A DNA stretch of 32,070 bases, from positions 1 through 32,070 of the forward strand of contig NZ_VUAZ01000163.1 of NCBI RefSeq assembly GCF_009296165.1, read 5' to 3'. Below the pieces are notes generated by a model. That model was not told the origin of the DNA. It searched no databases and saw only the letters and a program-made list of their open reading frames with translations. Positions 1-8,713 of the stretch are shown one piece after another. Both the position numbers and the translations under genes were made by a program. The DNA is from Pseudomonas kitaguniensis. Lineage in GTDB: Bacteria > Pseudomonadota > Gammaproteobacteria > Pseudomonadales > Pseudomonadaceae. How positions within the stretch are numbered: position 1 is the first letter of the stretch; each line of letters begins with the position of its first letter.

Positions 1-255
1 GCGCTTGCCGGAGTCACCTTGAGCAACGCGGTAGATTTGCCCATGAACACCCGCGCCACTGTTGTTGAATGCCAGGAAAGCTTGTTTGTGCAACAGACGT
101 TCGATGTTCAAGTCAGGGTGTTCGCTGACCAGTTCCAGATCAAACGAAAAGGGCGTGCTGATGGACTCTTTGCCGGTGAACGAAAGCACCTGAAAGTCAT
201 GCTCGAAATCGTTGATCGTCAGGTTGAATTGCGCGTGTGGGGTTGCGACGAACAT
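1..255 (-). CDS. vgrG: VgrG, type VI secretion tip protein (N-terminal part, runs off the window)
   Basis: Eighty-five codons are visible on the minus strand; the rest lies left of position 1. The protein starts MFVATPHAQFNLTINDFEHD and continues with FTGKESISTPFSFDLELVSE. This is the typical opening of the VgrG gp27-like (phage base-plate hub) domain. VgrG trimers form the spike on the Hcp tube of the type VI secretion system and often carry or recruit effectors, but the effector-determining C-terminus is outside the window. The ATG at 255-253 is preceded by an AAGGA ribosome binding site about nine bases upstream. A plus-strand reading frame over the same bases is its shadow. No other T6SS gene is visible, so it may be an orphan vgrG island. 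The family call is confident; the subtype is unknown. Confidence 0.88.
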   Translation of the reverse strand, partial: MFVATPHAQFNLTINDFEHDFQVLSFTGKESISTPFSFDLELVSEHPDLNIERLLHKQAFLAFNNSGAGVHGQIYRVAQGDSGKR

Positions 256-451
256 CCGCCTTTTCCTTGTCGGACTTTTAGCTTGGGCCCATAGGCTGGC
301 AGCAGGCAGGCGCCTGTGAGCGTGTGGGGCTAAAAATCAGGTTAAACAAGGAGCGGAAAAGAAATATGCAGGAAACTTCCTATATCTAAACGGAATTTTC
401 TCTGATTCAGGAAGGGCTTGGGATCGCGCGTTACTGCGCGCTGGAACCAGG
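256..451. promoter_or_regulatory. Intergenic region between gspF and vgrG; probable vgrG promoter region
   Basis: This gap separates the 3' end of the T2SS operon from vgrG, both on the minus strand, so the vgrG promoter should lie here. It contains a near-palindrome AGGAAACTTCCT at 370-381 inside an A/T-rich patch (about 340-405), and a pair of inverted TTTTAGC/GCTAAAA heptamers flanking a GC-rich stretch (about 276-334). A short CGCGC/GCGCG hairpin at 425-440 lies just past the gspF stop but has no T-run. No convincing -35/-10 pair or sigma-54 element was found. Confidence 0.35.
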
Positions 452-1660
452 CTACTGCACCAACTGATTAATCTCGATGATCGGCAGCAGAACCGCCAGC
501 ACAATCACCAGCACCACGGCGCCCATCACCACGATCATCAGCGGTTCCAGCAGCGCGGTCATGCTCATGGCTCGGCGCTCGATGTCCCGCGATAAGGTCT
601 GCGCCGCACGCTCAAGCATTGGCGGCAGCGCGCCGGTTTTTTCGCCGCTGGCGATCAGGTGGATCAGCACCGGCGGGAACACCTTCTCCACGCGTAGCGC
701 AGCGGCGAGGTTGACGCCTTCGCGCACCTTCGCGGTGGCATCACTCACACTCAGGCTCAGGCGGTCGTTGGACAAGGTTTGCCGCGCGGCTTCCAGGGCA
801 CGCAACAGCGGTACCCCGGCGCCACCGAGAATCGCCAGGGTCGAGGCAAACCGCGCGGTGTTCAGGCCCAGCACAAAGCGCCCGATCAACGGCAAGCGCA
901 GCACGCGGCTGTGCCAGTTGAGGCGCGCCACCGGGTTGCGCAAATACACGCGCCAACCCCAGAAACCCGCGACCATAACGCCCAAACACAGCCCGCCCCA
1001 ACTGCGAATGAAGTCACTCGCATTGAGCATCGCCAGGGTCAGCCCCGGCAGGTCCTGGCGTGCCTGCGAAAATGCGCTGACCACCTGCGGCACCACGTAG
1101 CTGAGCAGGAAGATCACGATCGCAATCGACACCAGCCCGACCACGCCCGGGTAGATAAACGCGGTGAGGATTTTACTGCGCAGGTTGTTGCGTTCTTCGA
1201 TGTAGTCGGCCAACCGTTCCATGACCTGCGCCAAGTCGCCGGACTCTTCGCCGGCGGCAATCAGCGCGCGATAAATCGCTGGAAAATCCCGTGGCCGGGT
1301 CGCCAGCGCATCGGCCAAGCGCATGCCGCCGCGCACATCGGCACGCACCGCGCTGAGGGTTTGGATGAGGTGCTTTTTTTCCGCCTGCTCCACCGTGGCG
1401 CTCAGCGCCGCTTCCAACGGCAGGCTCGCGCCCAGCAAGCTCGCGAGTTGGCGCGTCGCCCACGCAAGGTCGTTGTCGGAAAGTTTGGCGCTGAACAGCG
1501 AGCCGCCGCCAGTCGGCGTGGGCTGTTCAAGCTGCACCGAGAGCGCGGTCAAGCCGCGACTGCGCAGCACACCAAACGCTGCACCTTGGCTATCGGCTTC
1601 GAGATGCCCGGACTCGATTTTACCGGTGGCGTCGGCCGCTTCGAAACGGTAGCGATTCAT
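452..1660 (-). CDS. gspF: GspF, type II secretion inner-membrane platform protein (HxcS-like)
   Basis: A 402-residue protein of normal family length. GspF is the polytopic platform protein of the type II secretion system; it links the cytoplasmic ATPase GspE to the pseudopilus. Two T2SF domains are visible with the duplicated signature AAGEESGDLAQVMERLA (around residue 136) and ASGEKTGALPPMLERAA (around residue 340). Three hydrophobic segments lie near residues 168-192, 220-238 and 374-397. The ATG overlaps the gspE stop in a TGATG arrangement, so translation is probably coupled, and it is the last gene of the minus-strand operon G-K-L-M-D-E-F. The reading frame is intact. By position it corresponds to HxcS of P. 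aeruginosa. Confidence 0.95.
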   Translation of the reverse strand: MNRYRFEAADATGKIESGHLEADSQGAAFGVLRSRGLTALSVQLEQPTPTGGGSLFSAKLSDNDLAWATRQLASLLGASLPLEAALSATVEQAEKKHLIQTLSAVRADVRGGMRLADALATRPRDFPAIYRALIAAGEESGDLAQVMERLADYIEERNNLRSKILTAFIYPGVVGLVSIAIVIFLLSYVVPQVVSAFSQARQDLPGLTLAMLNASDFIRSWGGLCLGVMVAGFWGWRVYLRNPVARLNWHSRVLRLPLIGRFVLGLNTARFASTLAILGGAGVPLLRALEAARQTLSNDRLSLSVSDATAKVREGVNLAAALRVEKVFPPVLIHLIASGEKTGALPPMLERAAQTLSRDIERRAMSMTALLEPLMIVVMGAVVLVIVLAVLLPIIEINQLVQ

Positions 1661-3077
1661 CAGGTGTCCCGTGTCACGCGCAGAATTTCTTCCGGCGCCG
1701 TGGTGCCGCTGCGCACCCAGCGCTCGCCGTCTTCGCGCAGGCTGAACATGCCGGCTTGGCGAGCAGCGGCGCGCAGCGCTGGTTCACCGGCGCTTGGTGG
1801 ATCAACGCGCGAATCGCATCGTCGATGCAGAACAATTCGTGGATGCCGGTGCGCCCGCTGTAGCCGGTGTGGCTGCAGGCCGCACAGCCGAGCGGGCGCC
1901 ACGTGCCAGGCTGTGCCGGGTCTGGCTGTTTGCAGTGGCTGCACAGGCGCCGCACCAGCCGTTGCGCGAGCACGCCGAGCATTGAAGACGCCAGCAGGAA
2001 GGGTTCGACGCCCATGTCAATCAGGCGGTTGACCGCCGACACCGAATCGTTGGTGTGCAGCGTGGCGAGTACCAAGTGGCCGGTGAGCGACGCCTGCACG
2101 GCGATTTGAGCAGTTTCCAGGTCACGGATTTCACCGATCATGATGATGTCCGGGTCCTGGCGCAGAATCGCCCGCAAGGCCAGGGCAAACGTCATGTCGA
2201 TCTTGGCGTTGACCTGGATCTGGCTGATGCCTGGCAGGTCATATTCCACCGGGTCTTCAACGGTGAGGATGTTGCTGGTGCTGGTGTCCAGCCGCGCCAG
2301 CGCGGCGTAGAGGCTGGTGGTCTTGCCGCTGCCGGTGGGGCCGGTGACCAACACAATGCCGTGGGGCTGGCGGATCAAGTTGTCCAGCTTGGCCAGCACC
2401 TGCGCGTCCATGCCGAGGGTTTCCAGCTGCAGGCGCCCGGCTTGTTTGTCGAGCAACCGCATGACCACCCGTTCACCATGCCCGGTGGGCAGCGTGGACA
2501 CGCGAATATCAATCGGCCGCCCCGCCACCCGCAAGGCGATGCGACCGTCCTGCGGCAGGCGTTTTTCGGCGATGTCGAGTTGCGCCATGATCTTGATCCG
2601 TGACACCAACGCTGCGTGCAATGCCTTGCGCGGCGACACCACGTCACGCAAGGCGCCGTCGACGCGGTAGCGCACCACCGAATGGCTTTCGTAAGGCTCA
2701 ATGTGAATGTCGCTGGCCTCGTCACGCGCGGCCTGGGTGAGCAACGCGTTGATCATGCGGATCACCGGAGCGCCGTCCTGCGTGTCGAGCAGGTCGGTGA
2801 TTTCCGGGATCTCCTGCATCAATCGGTCGAGGTCGACTTCGTTTTCCGCCGCCCCCACCACGGCCGCCGCGCTGCCGGTGTCGGCGTAGGCCGCGGCGAG
2901 CAGCCCGTCGAGTTCCTCATCACGCACCTGCTGCAAGCGCGCCGGGCCGAACTGGCGGCGCACTTCGCTGATCGACCAGCCGGGCGTCGACGGGCACACG
3001 GTCAGCACGAGCCCTTCTTCGCCGCTGCGCAACACGATGCGCTGGGCCTTGGCCCACGCGTAGGGCAACGTGCTCAT
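1660..3077 (-). CDS. gspE: GspE, type II secretion ATPase (HxcR-like), frameshifted near 1793 in this sequence
   Basis: Cytoplasmic ATPase that powers pseudopilus assembly. From the ATG at 3077 I see Walker A GPTGSGKT (residues 246-253), the Asp-box/Walker B region DPDIIMIGEIRD (308-319), the His box ending in LATLHTND, and the tetracysteine zinc site at C379, C382, C398 and C401. After residue 428 (AIRALIHQ) the frame runs into unrelated sequence and would stop at 1674. The -1 frame instead reads AGEPALRAAARQAGMFSLRE and ends at 1660, overlapping the gspF start. Restoring one C on the plus strand near 1793 gives a normal 472-residue protein. The start overlaps the gspD stop (ATGA); upstream in-frame codons lie inside gspD and are rejected. 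The lesion is either sequencing error or a real C-terminal loss. Confidence 0.92.
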
Positions 3078-5437
3078 TGCACCGGCACCGCACGCATCGT
3101 CGCGCGTGGCACACTTGGCAGCGGTTGCGCCGGCACACCCACAGCGGTTGCCGGCAATTGCGGCGCTTGCATGTCCGGCATCGCCCAATTGCGCTCCGGT
3201 TGCAATGCACCCTGAGCGCGGCGAATGAAGTCGTAGCGGTTGAGGGTGATCGCACGTCCGCCAGCGCTGTCACGGATGATGTAAGGGCGCAGGAAGACCA
3301 TCAGGTTGGTTTTGGCGGTTGAACGGCGTTCATTGCGAAACAGCGCACCCAGCCCCGGGATGCTCGACAACCACGGCACCGCTTCGTTGCTCTGGCTGTA
3401 GCCGTCCTGCAGCAAGCCGCCGAGCACCATGATCTGCCCGTCATCAAGCAAAATACTGGTGTCGATTGCACGTTTGTTGGTGACCACGCCCGCCGAACTC
3501 GCCGTGTTGGAAGCGCGCTCGTCAATGCTGCTGACTTCCTGGTAGATGTCGAGCTTCACCGTGCCACCCTCGGAGATTTGCGGCCGCACATTGAGCTTGA
3601 GCCCGACCTCCTCGCGCGTCACGGTCTGGAACGGGTTATTGCTGGTGCCCCCGCCACCGGTGACGTAGCTGCCACTCACGAACGGGATGGTCTGGCCGAC
3701 GAAAATGCTCGCGGCTTCGTTGTCCAGGGTCAGCAGGTTCGGGGTTGACAGCACATTGCTGCCACCCTTGCTCTTGAGTGCCCGCGCCAGCACTTTGAGG
3801 TCCATCACATTGCCGATACCGGGAATGTTAACCGTGCCTTTGAGGTAACCCACACTCAGGCCGCCGGGCAGTGCGTCGATGCTGGTCCTGCCGCCAGCCT
3901 GGAAGCCGCTGCCGCCCAAGTTGGTGCCGCCGATTACGCCTTTACCGGCAAGGTCACCACTCTGCCATTGCACGCCAAATTCGTTGGCATCGTCTTCACT
4001 GACCTCAACGATCAGGCTTTCGATCACCACCTGCGCGCGGCGCTGATCAAGCATGTCGATGACTTCACGCAGGTTGCGGTACAGCGGCTCGGGCGCGGAA
4101 ATCAACAAGGTATTGGTGGTGGCATCCGCCTGGATGGTCACACCGCCGGCGCTGAACGCGACATTTTGATCCGCCGCTTGAGTGCCGGCCGGCGTGCTCG
4201 AATTGCCATTGCTCTGCCCGTAGGCGGGGTTGGTGCCGGCAGTGCTGGCGGTACTTGATGTCTGGCTTGAGCTGCTTTGGCTGCCCTGCCCGCCACTGGT
4301 GTTGGCACCCATCGCACTCAACACCGAACGCCCGGTATCGGCCGTGCCGCTGTCGCTTTCGCCAGTCAGTAAACCGCGTAACGCTTGGGCCAGCTTCGCC
4401 GCCTGCGCATTGCGCAAATACACCACGTGCAGGTTGCTCGGGTTGCTTTGGGCGTTGTCGAGTTTGTATACCAGGTTACGCGCCAACTCGGTTCGCTCGG
4501 GGCTGCCGGAGCGGATGATGATCGCGTTGGAGCGCGGGTCACCGACCACCGAAATCTTCTGGCTCGGGTCGTTGCCCGGCTGCTCCAGCAGTTGCGAGAC
4601 CATGCCGGCGATGTCCACCGCGATGCCGTTTTGCACCTGCACCACGTCGGTGTCGATAGCGCTTGGGGTGTCGATGCTCTCGATCAACTGCGCCACGCGC
4701 GTCAGGTTGTCGGCGTAGTCGGTGATCACCAGGGTGTTATTGCCGGGGTAAGCGTTAATCGGGTTGTTCGGCGAGATAATCGGGCGCAGCACCGGGATCA
4801 GGTTGACCGCGTTTTCGTAGTGCAGCCGAAACGTGCGGGTGAGCATGCCATTCGCGGCTGGCTTGGTGGCGCTGTAGATAGGCCCGCCGAGCAACTTTGC
4901 GTCGGCCTCCGGCACCACATGCGCCACACCGCCGACATCGACCACGCTGAAGCCCTGCATGCGCAACGCTGCCAGCAACATGTCATACGCCTGGTGGGCC
5001 GGCACCTCGCCTTCAGACACCAGCGTCAGGCTGCCCGCCACGCGCGGGTCGACCAGAAACTGTTGCCCGGTGGCACGCGACAAGCTGCGCACCACGGCTT
5101 GAATATCCGCATCAACGAAATTCAAGCTCACCGGCTGGTTGCCCAACGGGCTGCTTGCCGCCGCGCTGCCGGGAACGCTGCCAGCCCGTCGCGCCGGGTT
5201 GACGATGGTGTGTTGCGGCCGCGCCTGGCGCTGGATTTTCGCTTGGGCGCGCTGGCGCTCCAGCAGCACATCACCGCTGCGCTGCGTGTTGGCCAGGGGT
5301 TGGCCAAGTTCACTGTCGACCAGCAACGGTGGCGGGTTTGACGCCGTTTGTGTGCTGCACGCGCTGAGTGCCAGCAGCAGCAACGGCGCAGCTGTATGTA
5401 CGTAGCTGCGCAGGTAATTGGAACCTGACCACTTCAT
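3074..5437 (-). CDS. gspD: GspD secretin with lipoprotein signal (HxcQ-like liposecretin)
   Basis: Outer-membrane secretin forming the exit channel, 787 residues. The signal peptide ends in a lipobox, LALSAC, with Cys27 followed by Ser, which predicts a lipid-anchored protein sorted to the outer membrane. Classical GspD proteins lack this; HxcQ is known to be a self-piloting liposecretin, so no separate pilotin is expected. Domains by pattern: N0 about 103-175, N1 about 200-258, N2 about 264-328, N3 about 335-465 split by a Ser/Thr/Gly/Gln-rich stretch (about 378-423), and the secretin barrel about 475-722 with VPWLSSIPGLGALFR. The ATG overlaps the gspM stop, and the stop overlaps the gspE start. 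The Pro/Ala/Gln-rich tail after about residue 735 is the part I understand least. Confidence 0.95.
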   Translation of the reverse strand: MKWSGSNYLRSYVHTAAPLLLLALSACSTQTASNPPPLLVDSELGQPLANTQRSGDVLLERQRAQAKIQRQARPQHTIVNPARRAGSVPGSAAASSPLGNQPVSLNFVDADIQAVVRSLSRATGQQFLVDPRVAGSLTLVSEGEVPAHQAYDMLLAALRMQGFSVVDVGGVAHVVPEADAKLLGGPIYSATKPAANGMLTRTFRLHYENAVNLIPVLRPIISPNNPINAYPGNNTLVITDYADNLTRVAQLIESIDTPSAIDTDVVQVQNGIAVDIAGMVSQLLEQPGNDPSQKISVVGDPRSNAIIIRSGSPERTELARNLVYKLDNAQSNPSNLHVVYLRNAQAAKLAQALRGLLTGESDSGTADTGRSVLSAMGANTSGGQGSQSSSSQTSSTASTAGTNPAYGQSNGNSSTPAGTQAADQNVAFSAGGVTIQADATTNTLLISAPEPLYRNLREVIDMLDQRRAQVVIESLIVEVSEDDANEFGVQWQSGDLAGKGVIGGTNLGGSGFQAGGRTSIDALPGGLSVGYLKGTVNIPGIGNVMDLKVLARALKSKGGSNVLSTPNLLTLDNEAASIFVGQTIPFVSGSYVTGGGGTSNNPFQTVTREEVGLKLNVRPQISEGGTVKLDIYQEVSSIDERASNTASSAGVVTNKRAIDTSILLDDGQIMVLGGLLQDGYSQSNEAVPWLSSIPGLGALFRNERRSTAKTNLMVFLRPYIIRDSAGGRAITLNRYDFIRRAQGALQPERNWAMPDMQAPQLPATAVGVPAQPLPSVPRATMRAVPVQ

Positions 5438-5979
5438 GAAGCTTCCTTAGCGCCAAGCGCCTGATCCATGCGGACGGTTCCCGACAGAGTGCCTGCCGTA
5501 TTATCGGTACGGGTCTCGCCTGCACGCTGCACACGAGCCTCGACCACTTCCAGAGAAAATTGCGCTGGGGCGCTGACCAGCCAGCCTATGACGGCATCCG
5601 CCGGCGCATCGTCGAAGGTCAACTGCCAGCCACTGTCGAGTGGCTTTAATTGGTAGCGACCGGCCAGGTCGCGCGCATCCAGGCTGTGGCGCAATGCCTG
5701 TTCAAGCGGCTGGTTGGCGGGCGCAAGCGGCACATCGCGCAGCAACTGCTCGAGCGCTTGGGCTTGCGCACGCAATTTCGGCGTTTCAGCCTGCCAATAC
5801 TCGATTTTTTTCAACGGCGGCTGTACCAGTGCGAACCAGATCAACAAGCCGCCCAGCAACAACGCCGTGCCGCTGACCAAGCGTTTTTCGCGCAGCGACA
5901 GGCCGCGCCACAGTACGTGGACGCGCGCGTTGAACTGCTGCCACTGGCCACGCCAGACGGTCACGGAATGCTTATTCAT
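5434..5979 (-). CDS. gspM: GspM, type II secretion assembly platform protein (HxcZ-like)
   Basis: A 181-residue bitopic protein: a short cytoplasmic segment, one transmembrane helix near residues 34-56 (LLLGGLLIWFALV), then a periplasmic region opening with a helical stretch (QAETPKLRAQAQALEQLL). GspM pairs with GspL in the inner-membrane platform. I chose the ATG at 5979 because GGAGG sits just upstream. A GTG four codons earlier (5991) is possible but would overlap that site. The start overlaps the end of gspL by eight bases and the stop overlaps gspD, as expected for one polycistron. Sequence conservation in this family is low, so the call rests on topology, size and position between gspL and gspD. 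Confidence 0.85.
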   Translation of the reverse strand: MNKHSVTVWRGQWQQFNARVHVLWRGLSLREKRLVSGTALLLGGLLIWFALVQPPLKKIEYWQAETPKLRAQAQALEQLLRDVPLAPANQPLEQALRHSLDARDLAGRYQLKPLDSGWQLTFDDAPADAVIGWLVSAPAQFSLEVVEARVQRAGETRTDNTAGTLSGTVRMDQALGAKEAS

Positions 5980-7147
5980 CGTCCTCCACACCGCCGGAGC
6001 CGGATTCAGCGGGCGCGGCCACCGCCGGCAGCAGGCGCCAGCCCGTCGGCGTCGCCTGAACCGCTACGCCAGCCTGCGCGAGCGTGGCTTGCCAGGCTTT
6101 GTCTGCGGGGTTAACACGCGCACCGTCAGGCAGGTTCAATTGCAGCTCACCGTGTTCAAATATCAGGCCTTGCACACTGCCCACCATGAACGGCATGGCG
6201 TCGGCGGCTTGCAACACCAAGCCGGTAAAACCCTGGGTCGCGTCAGTACTCGCCGGGTTGCTGCGCGCGCTCAACTGCTGACGGGCTTGTTGCAGTGGGT
6301 TGAGAATCACCGGTAACTCAGGAAAGGCCTGTTTGACGCGCTGCGCCATGTGCGCTTTGAGTGCCTGGCCTTCACCCGCGGCACGCGCGGCGTACAGGTT
6401 CAGGCCCAGCAGCCACACGCCGATTGCCAGCGCGCAACAGGCAAGCGCCCTGCCCCAGCCGGCGGCCGGTTTGGCTGCCTTGCTGACACCTGCGTGCAAC
6501 CCCCAGCCCGGTGCACCAGCGCTCCAGCGCAGCTGCGCAGGTTGCCGCTCAATGACTGCCGCGGGTGCGTCTTCGCCGAACCAGCACAAGCGGCTGCCAC
6601 TGGCCGCCAGCCGGTCCAGGCAGGCCTGAACCTGTGGTTCGACCACGCCGTGTTCGGCGCTGAAGCGCAGCAGCAAATGCCCTTCCTGCACACACGCGCT
6701 GATGTGCCCGGCCGGGGGCACCGGCAGGCCGTATGGCGCGGGGTAAAGCCCGCGCAGCTTCAAGCGGTGCTGGCTCAACAACACTGCGAAATGCTCCAGC
6801 GCCACCCTCGGTAACCAACTGAGGAACACCTGCCCTTGACTGTTGCGGGGGCTGTGGGCGACATACATTTGTTCACTGCGGCCGAGGATCAGCGCTTGCG
6901 CCGCACACGCCACCGCCGCGTGGGTCTTCGCGGCCGACAGCGGTGGCAACTGCACGTGCGTGAGCACGCTGTCTGCGGGGTGCAGAAAACACTCCACGGC
7001 CTGCGATTGAGCAGACGCGGCCAATTGCAACAAGCTGCTGACGCCGCTGTGGCTGACGCAACCGTTGCGGTCCAGGCGTGCGAACTCAAACTCGCTGTCG
7101 GCCGTCAGGCTGTGCAGCGGCGGCAACGCAATGCGCACGCAGGTCAT
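5972..7147 (-). CDS. gspL: GspL, type II secretion cytoplasmic/inner-membrane protein (HxcY-like)
   Basis: A 391-residue protein with a large actin-like cytoplasmic domain (residues 1 to about 230), a single transmembrane helix near 234-255 (LACCALAIGVWLLGLNLYAA) and a periplasmic ferredoxin-like domain. GspL recruits the ATPase GspE to the membrane and binds GspM. The start forms an ATGA overlap with the stop of gspK, and the 3' end overlaps gspM. The acidic C-terminal tail (GSGGVEDDE) is unremarkable. The frame is intact. Assignment is by architecture plus gene order; primary sequence in this family is poorly conserved. Confidence 0.88.
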   Translation of the reverse strand: MTCVRIALPPLHSLTADSEFEFARLDRNGCVSHSGVSSLLQLAASAQSQAVECFLHPADSVLTHVQLPPLSAAKTHAAVACAAQALILGRSEQMYVAHSPRNSQGQVFLSWLPRVALEHFAVLLSQHRLKLRGLYPAPYGLPVPPAGHISACVQEGHLLLRFSAEHGVVEPQVQACLDRLAASGSRLCWFGEDAPAAVIERQPAQLRWSAGAPGWGLHAGVSKAAKPAAGWGRALACCALAIGVWLLGLNLYAARAAGEGQALKAHMAQRVKQAFPELPVILNPLQQARQQLSARSNPASTDATQGFTGLVLQAADAMPFMVGSVQGLIFEHGELQLNLPDGARVNPADKAWQATLAQAGVAVQATPTGWRLLPAVAAPAESGSGGVEDDE

Positions 7148-8109
7148 ACGCCCAGCCTCGACCAGATCACCCTTGGCCGCTCGCCCTCCGAGCGATACAG
7201 CAACGCCTCCAAACTGACGCGGCGCTGGTCACGGCGAGTATTTGCGTGCAACACAAACCACTCGCTGCTAATGCCCACGTTAAGCTCGTCGACGGTCAGT
7301 TGTGGCGAACGCAAACGATTGAGAAAGTCGCCACGGTTGATAAACCATTGGCCTCGATCACGCTCCGCCACCAACGCCTGCGCCGTGGGCAACGACAACC
7401 CAGGCACCACCGCTGCCAACACTTCAGCGCTGGCGGTGTTGCCGTTGACCCAGGTCGTGACCGGGATAACCGTGACGTGCTGCGCCAAAAGAGCCAACAC
7501 ACGTTCGTTCACGCCCTCGATGCCGCGCAGGTCGTCGAGGCTGCGCAGCATCGGGCGGGTCGCGGCGATCGGCTTTGCAGCGGCGCTGGGTGAGGTCGCA
7601 CGGCCACTGTCAAAGCGACTTTGCTGCACACTGTGCGGGTGCTCCTGGCGTGGATAAGCCGCAATCACGCGCTGGCTGATGCGCTGCGCCACGCCGGCAG
7701 TGATGCCGAGCATCGCGCACAGTTGCTCAAAACTGCGCAACTGTGCGGGGTTGACGCGCTCATTGCCGATTAAATTACGCAGGTTGAATTTGCCTTGCTG
7801 ATCTTCCAGTCGCCCTTCAAAACTGGCGCCGGAGACCGGGCTTTTGATCGGCTGCGCCCACGCTTGGCCACGCCGCGTCAGCGCCTCTTGCCGACGCGCG
7901 TCCCAGAGCAATTGCCGACTTGTTTCCAGGCCGCCAAGCAGCACCGCACTGCTCTGCAGGCGGGACTGTTGAGCTTCCAGCGAACGCGTGAAAACACCCT
8001 GGCGGGTGAGCATGCCTGCGGCGATAACCGCGACGACGGCGGTAATCAGCAAAGCGCTGATAATCGCCATGCCGCGTTGTTTCGCCCAGCCAGGCGAATA
8101 GGTGTTCAT
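7144..8109 (-). CDS. gspK: GspK, tip minor pseudopilin (HxcX-like)
   Basis: A 321-residue minor pseudopilin that caps the pseudopilus with GspI and GspJ. The leader MNTYSPGWAKQRG is cut by prepilin peptidase after Gly13; the mature end is MAIISALLITAVVAVIAAGM. Position +5 is Ser instead of the Glu found in other pseudopilins, which is normal for GspK. The large alpha-helical domain (SFEQLCAMLGITAGVAQRIS and the second LRGIEGVNERVLALL segment) resembles the GspK helix-hairpin-helix region. The gene is eight bases downstream of gspG and overlaps gspL. No prepilin peptidase is encoded in the window, so a chromosomal PilD/XcpA is presumably used. Confidence 0.92.
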   Translation of the reverse strand: MNTYSPGWAKQRGMAIISALLITAVVAVIAAGMLTRQGVFTRSLEAQQSRLQSSAVLLGGLETSRQLLWDARRQEALTRRGQAWAQPIKSPVSGASFEGRLEDQQGKFNLRNLIGNERVNPAQLRSFEQLCAMLGITAGVAQRISQRVIAAYPRQEHPHSVQQSRFDSGRATSPSAAAKPIAATRPMLRSLDDLRGIEGVNERVLALLAQHVTVIPVTTWVNGNTASAEVLAAVVPGLSLPTAQALVAERDRGQWFINRGDFLNRLRSPQLTVDELNVGISSEWFVLHANTRRDQRRVSLEALLYRSEGERPRVIWSRLGV

Positions 8110-8117
8110 GGCGACGC

Positions 8118-8567
8118 TTAGAGCTGCCAGGAGCCAATATCGGCGTTTACGCCGTCGCCGTCAGGTTGCCCGTCTGCGCCGAGCGAGAAGATGTCGACTT
8201 CGCCGTTCGCGCCGGGGTTGAGGTAGTGGTAAGGATGACCCCAAGGGTCATTCGGCAGGCGTTCGAGGTACGCGCGCCAATTGCTGTTTTTCGCGTCCGC
8301 CGGGCGCTCTACCAGCACCTTGAGCCCTTGGTTCATGCTGGGGTAGGTGCCGTGGTCGAGGCGGTAGAGTTTCAATGCCTGCATCAGGCCGGCGACATCT
8401 TGCCTGGCCGCCGTGGCCCTGGCTTGATCGGGGCGGTCGAGTACTTTGGGCACGACCAGCGCCGCCAGAATGCCGAGGATCACTACCACTACCATGATCT
8501 CGATCAGGGTGAACCCCTGCTGACCACGGCCGCCTCCAGGCTGAAATTTGACGCGCGCGAAATCCAT
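8118..8567 (-). CDS. gspG: GspG, major pseudopilin (HxcT-like)
   Basis: Main subunit of the type II pseudopilus, 149 residues. The prepilin peptidase site is GGGRGQQG/FTLIEIMVVV with cleavage after Gly18 and the conserved Glu at mature +5. The C-terminal part carries the GspG hallmark LPNDPWGHPYHYLNPG and a calcium-site-like loop GADGQPDGDGVNADIGSW. I prefer the ATG at 8567, because AAGGA lies eight bases upstream. The in-frame ATG at 8576 would sit directly against that ribosome site. It is the first gene of the minus-strand operon and is divergent from gspI. Confidence 0.95.
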   Translation of the reverse strand: MDFARVKFQPGGGRGQQGFTLIEIMVVVVILGILAALVVPKVLDRPDQARATAARQDVAGLMQALKLYRLDHGTYPSMNQGLKVLVERPADAKNSNWRAYLERLPNDPWGHPYHYLNPGANGEVDIFSLGADGQPDGDGVNADIGSWQL

Positions 8568-8603
8568 ATCGACCATCCTTGGCTTGAACTCAATTCGGCG
8601 CGC

Positions 8604-8609
8604 AGTGTA
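8604..8609 (-). promoter_or_regulatory. Candidate extended -10 promoter of the gspG-F operon
   Basis: On the minus strand the sequence reads TGTTACACT, an extended -10 (TG-N-TACACT) about 37 bases before the gspG ATG. No good -35 hexamer is seen 16-18 bases upstream, and no Pho box (CTGTCAT repeats) was found in this divergent region. That is notable because the P. aeruginosa hxc system is phosphate-controlled. Visual match only. Confidence 0.3.
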
Positions 8610-8678
8610 ACAAAAGCAAGAAAGTGTGTATTAAAAAAACTCGACCGCGCGCCGGGTAATTTGCCGGATGGCGAGTGT

Positions 8679-8684
8679 TATCCT
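8679..8684 (+). promoter_or_regulatory. Candidate extended -10 promoter of gspI
   Basis: The plus strand reads TGTTATCCT, an extended -10 (TG-N-TATCCT) 30 bases before the gspI ATG, without a clear -35. With the opposing element at 8604-8609 it would make the gspG/gspI gap a compact divergent promoter. Visual match only. Confidence 0.28.
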
Positions 8685-8713
8685 GTGCGCCGGTTAACCG
8701 CAAAGAGTCACCC

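Noticed and set aside
19..294. Plus-strand open frame of 91 codons at the left edge
   Set aside because: The complementary strand encodes a clear VgrG N-terminus with a good ribosome site; this is a shadow.
425..440. CGCGC/GCGCG hairpin just after gspF as a terminator
   Set aside because: Five-base stem and no T-run on the relevant strand.
779..2032. 417-codon plus-strand frame across gspF and gspE
   Set aside because: Antisense to two T2SS genes and rich in Gln, His and Arg; a shadow.
8568..8713. Pho box in the gspG/gspI divergent region
   Set aside because: Looked for CTGTCAT repeats because hxc genes are phosphate-controlled in P. aeruginosa; none present.
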